From a halophilic archaeon J07HX64 (GTDB taxonomy: Archaea; Halobacteriota; Halobacteria; Halobacteriales; Haloarculaceae): a stretch of 5,444 nucleotides of DNA. The stretch lies in contig KE356579.1 in the NCBI GenBank assembly GCA_000416085.1, positions 374,010 through 379,453 of the forward strand, written 5' to 3'. Made by a program: the position numbers and the translations under genes. Of the stretch, positions 5,188-5,444 are shown in pieces. The notes beneath the pieces are model-generated. The model was given only the letters and a program-made list of their open reading frames with translations, was not told the origin of the DNA and did not search any database. Each line of letters starts with the position of its first letter. Positions within the stretch are counted from its first letter, which is position 1.

Positions 5188-5316
5188 TCAGTCCACAAAC
5201 TGTACATCCTCCGAACACACCGGACACTGGGGGATGTCCTCGTCCTCGTCCTCGAGTTCGATCAACTCCGATTCATCCCCTGTCCACCCGCAGTCCGAGC
5301 ACAGCACGGCCGTCAT
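5188..5316 (-). CDS. CxxC zinc-ribbon microprotein, 42 residues
   Basis: A very small acidic protein: MTAVLCSDCGWTG, an acidic centre (ELIELEDEDEDIP) and CPVCSEDVQFVD. The two knuckles CSDC (6-9) and CPVC (31-34) can together bind one zinc ion in a zinc-ribbon/rubredoxin-like fold. Haloarchaea encode many such one-domain zinc microproteins; most have no known function, and some affect growth, motility or biofilm in knock-outs. The internal ATG at 5316 is preferred over the upstream one at 5403: it starts right at the conserved-looking part, and a TATA-like box sits 25 bases before it, whereas the longer form would lie across two promoters. It is divergent from the partial gene at the window end. 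The stop at 5188 is followed by a weak CGGCC...GGCCG inverted repeat. Confidence 0.7.
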   Translation of the reverse strand: MTAVLCSDCGWTGDESELIELEDEDEDIPQCPVCSEDVQFVD

Positions 5317-5337
5317 ACTTTCCGATTCGCTCGCAAC

Positions 5338-5344
5338 AAGTATG
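5338..5344 (-). promoter_or_regulatory. TATA box of the zinc microprotein gene
   Basis: CATACTT on the minus strand, preceded by AAAACAGT, is centred near 5341, about 25 nt before the ATG at 5316. This predicts a leaderless message and decides the start. Confidence 0.45.
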
Positions 5345-5356
5345 ACTGTTTTGACC

Positions 5357-5379
5357 TGTGTCCCGGGCAGGACCACACA
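5357..5379. promoter_or_regulatory. Imperfect inverted repeat between divergent promoters
   Basis: TGTGTCC (5357-5363) faces GGACCACACA (5370-5379); the arms TGTGT/ACACA and GTCC/GGAC are perfect but offset by bases AC/C. It lies between the minus TATA (~5341) and the plus TATA (~5386), touching the expected BRE of the latter. It may be a shared operator, without further support. Confidence 0.35.
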
Positions 5380-5382
5380 CCG

Positions 5383-5390
5383 TTTATATT
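5383..5390 (+). promoter_or_regulatory. TATA box of the gene leaving the window
   Basis: TTTATATT is one of the best TATA matches in the window. Its centre is 26-27 nt before the ATG at 5413, so the predicted transcription start falls on or next to the start codon (leaderless). Confidence 0.65.
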
Positions 5391-5412
5391 GGTCGGCGTT
5401 CACAGTGCCTGT

Positions 5413-5444
5413 ATGAGCAGCGATTCCACGGTCGACGACGCGGA
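5413..5444 (+). CDS. Start of an unidentified gene, 3' truncated by the window
   Basis: Ten full codons are visible: MSSDSTVDDA. The acidic, Ser-rich N-terminus is typical of haloarchaeal proteins and the ATG stands at leaderless distance from a strong TATA box. Too little is present to assign a family. It is divergent from the zinc microprotein gene with a 96-base gap. Confidence 0.6.
   Translation, partial: MSSDSTVDDA

Noticed and set aside
4993..5207. Minus-strand frames across the IS200/IS605-like end as a tnpB remnant
   Set aside because: The translations show no TnpB motifs such as the C-terminal zinc finger or RuvC residues, and are Arg/Val/Cys-rich shadows.
5317..5403. 71-residue version of the zinc microprotein
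   Set aside because: The added 29 codons overlap two promoter elements and the inverted repeat; the compact zinc ribbon begins at the inner Met.

Overview
The window reads as chromosomal DNA of a halophilic archaeon (class Halobacteria). The evidence is high GC with strongly GC-biased third codon positions, very acidic proteins, AT-rich TATA boxes about 25-28 nt upstream of start codons (leaderless-type promoters), a RadB recombinase, and small CxxC zinc proteins. I cannot name a genus from the sequence.

Left part (1-1370, + strand): the 3' part of a GlmU-like bifunctional sugar-1-phosphate nucleotidyltransferase/acetyltransferase overlaps a GNAT acetyltransferase gene by four bases (ATGA). 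A gap of 363 bases without a convincing gene follows. It holds several GC-rich inverted repeats and ends in a promoter.

Middle (1734-3559, + strand): a two-gene operon. The first protein has four CBS domains fused to a C-terminal domain that looks like the ribosome-hibernation factor HPF/RaiA. The second gene is radB and starts on a GTG that overlaps the first gene's stop codon (GTGA). The pair joins a probable nucleotide-sensing ribosome factor to a recombination protein.

Right-middle (3560-4947): a 203-base gap carries a 19-bp direct repeat and then a cluster of GTTAC/GTAAC half-sites just upstream of a TATA box. Next comes a probable 78-residue one-helix membrane protein (+). Converging on it is a 300-residue winged-helix protein with two Cys-pair zinc-ribbon regions (- strand), with its own promoter near 4975.

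Right end (4948-5444): a short stretch matches the hairpin end typical of haloarchaeal IS200/IS605-type (TnpB) elements, but no transposase or tnpB is present. A 42-residue CxxC zinc microprotein (-) is divergent from the first ten codons of a gene that runs off the window (+). Both have TATA boxes at leaderless spacing, with an imperfect inverted repeat between them.

The most interesting items are the CBS4-HPF fusion translationally coupled to radB, the solo TnpB-element end with its possible guide-RNA hairpin, and the palindrome cluster upstream of the small membrane protein gene.
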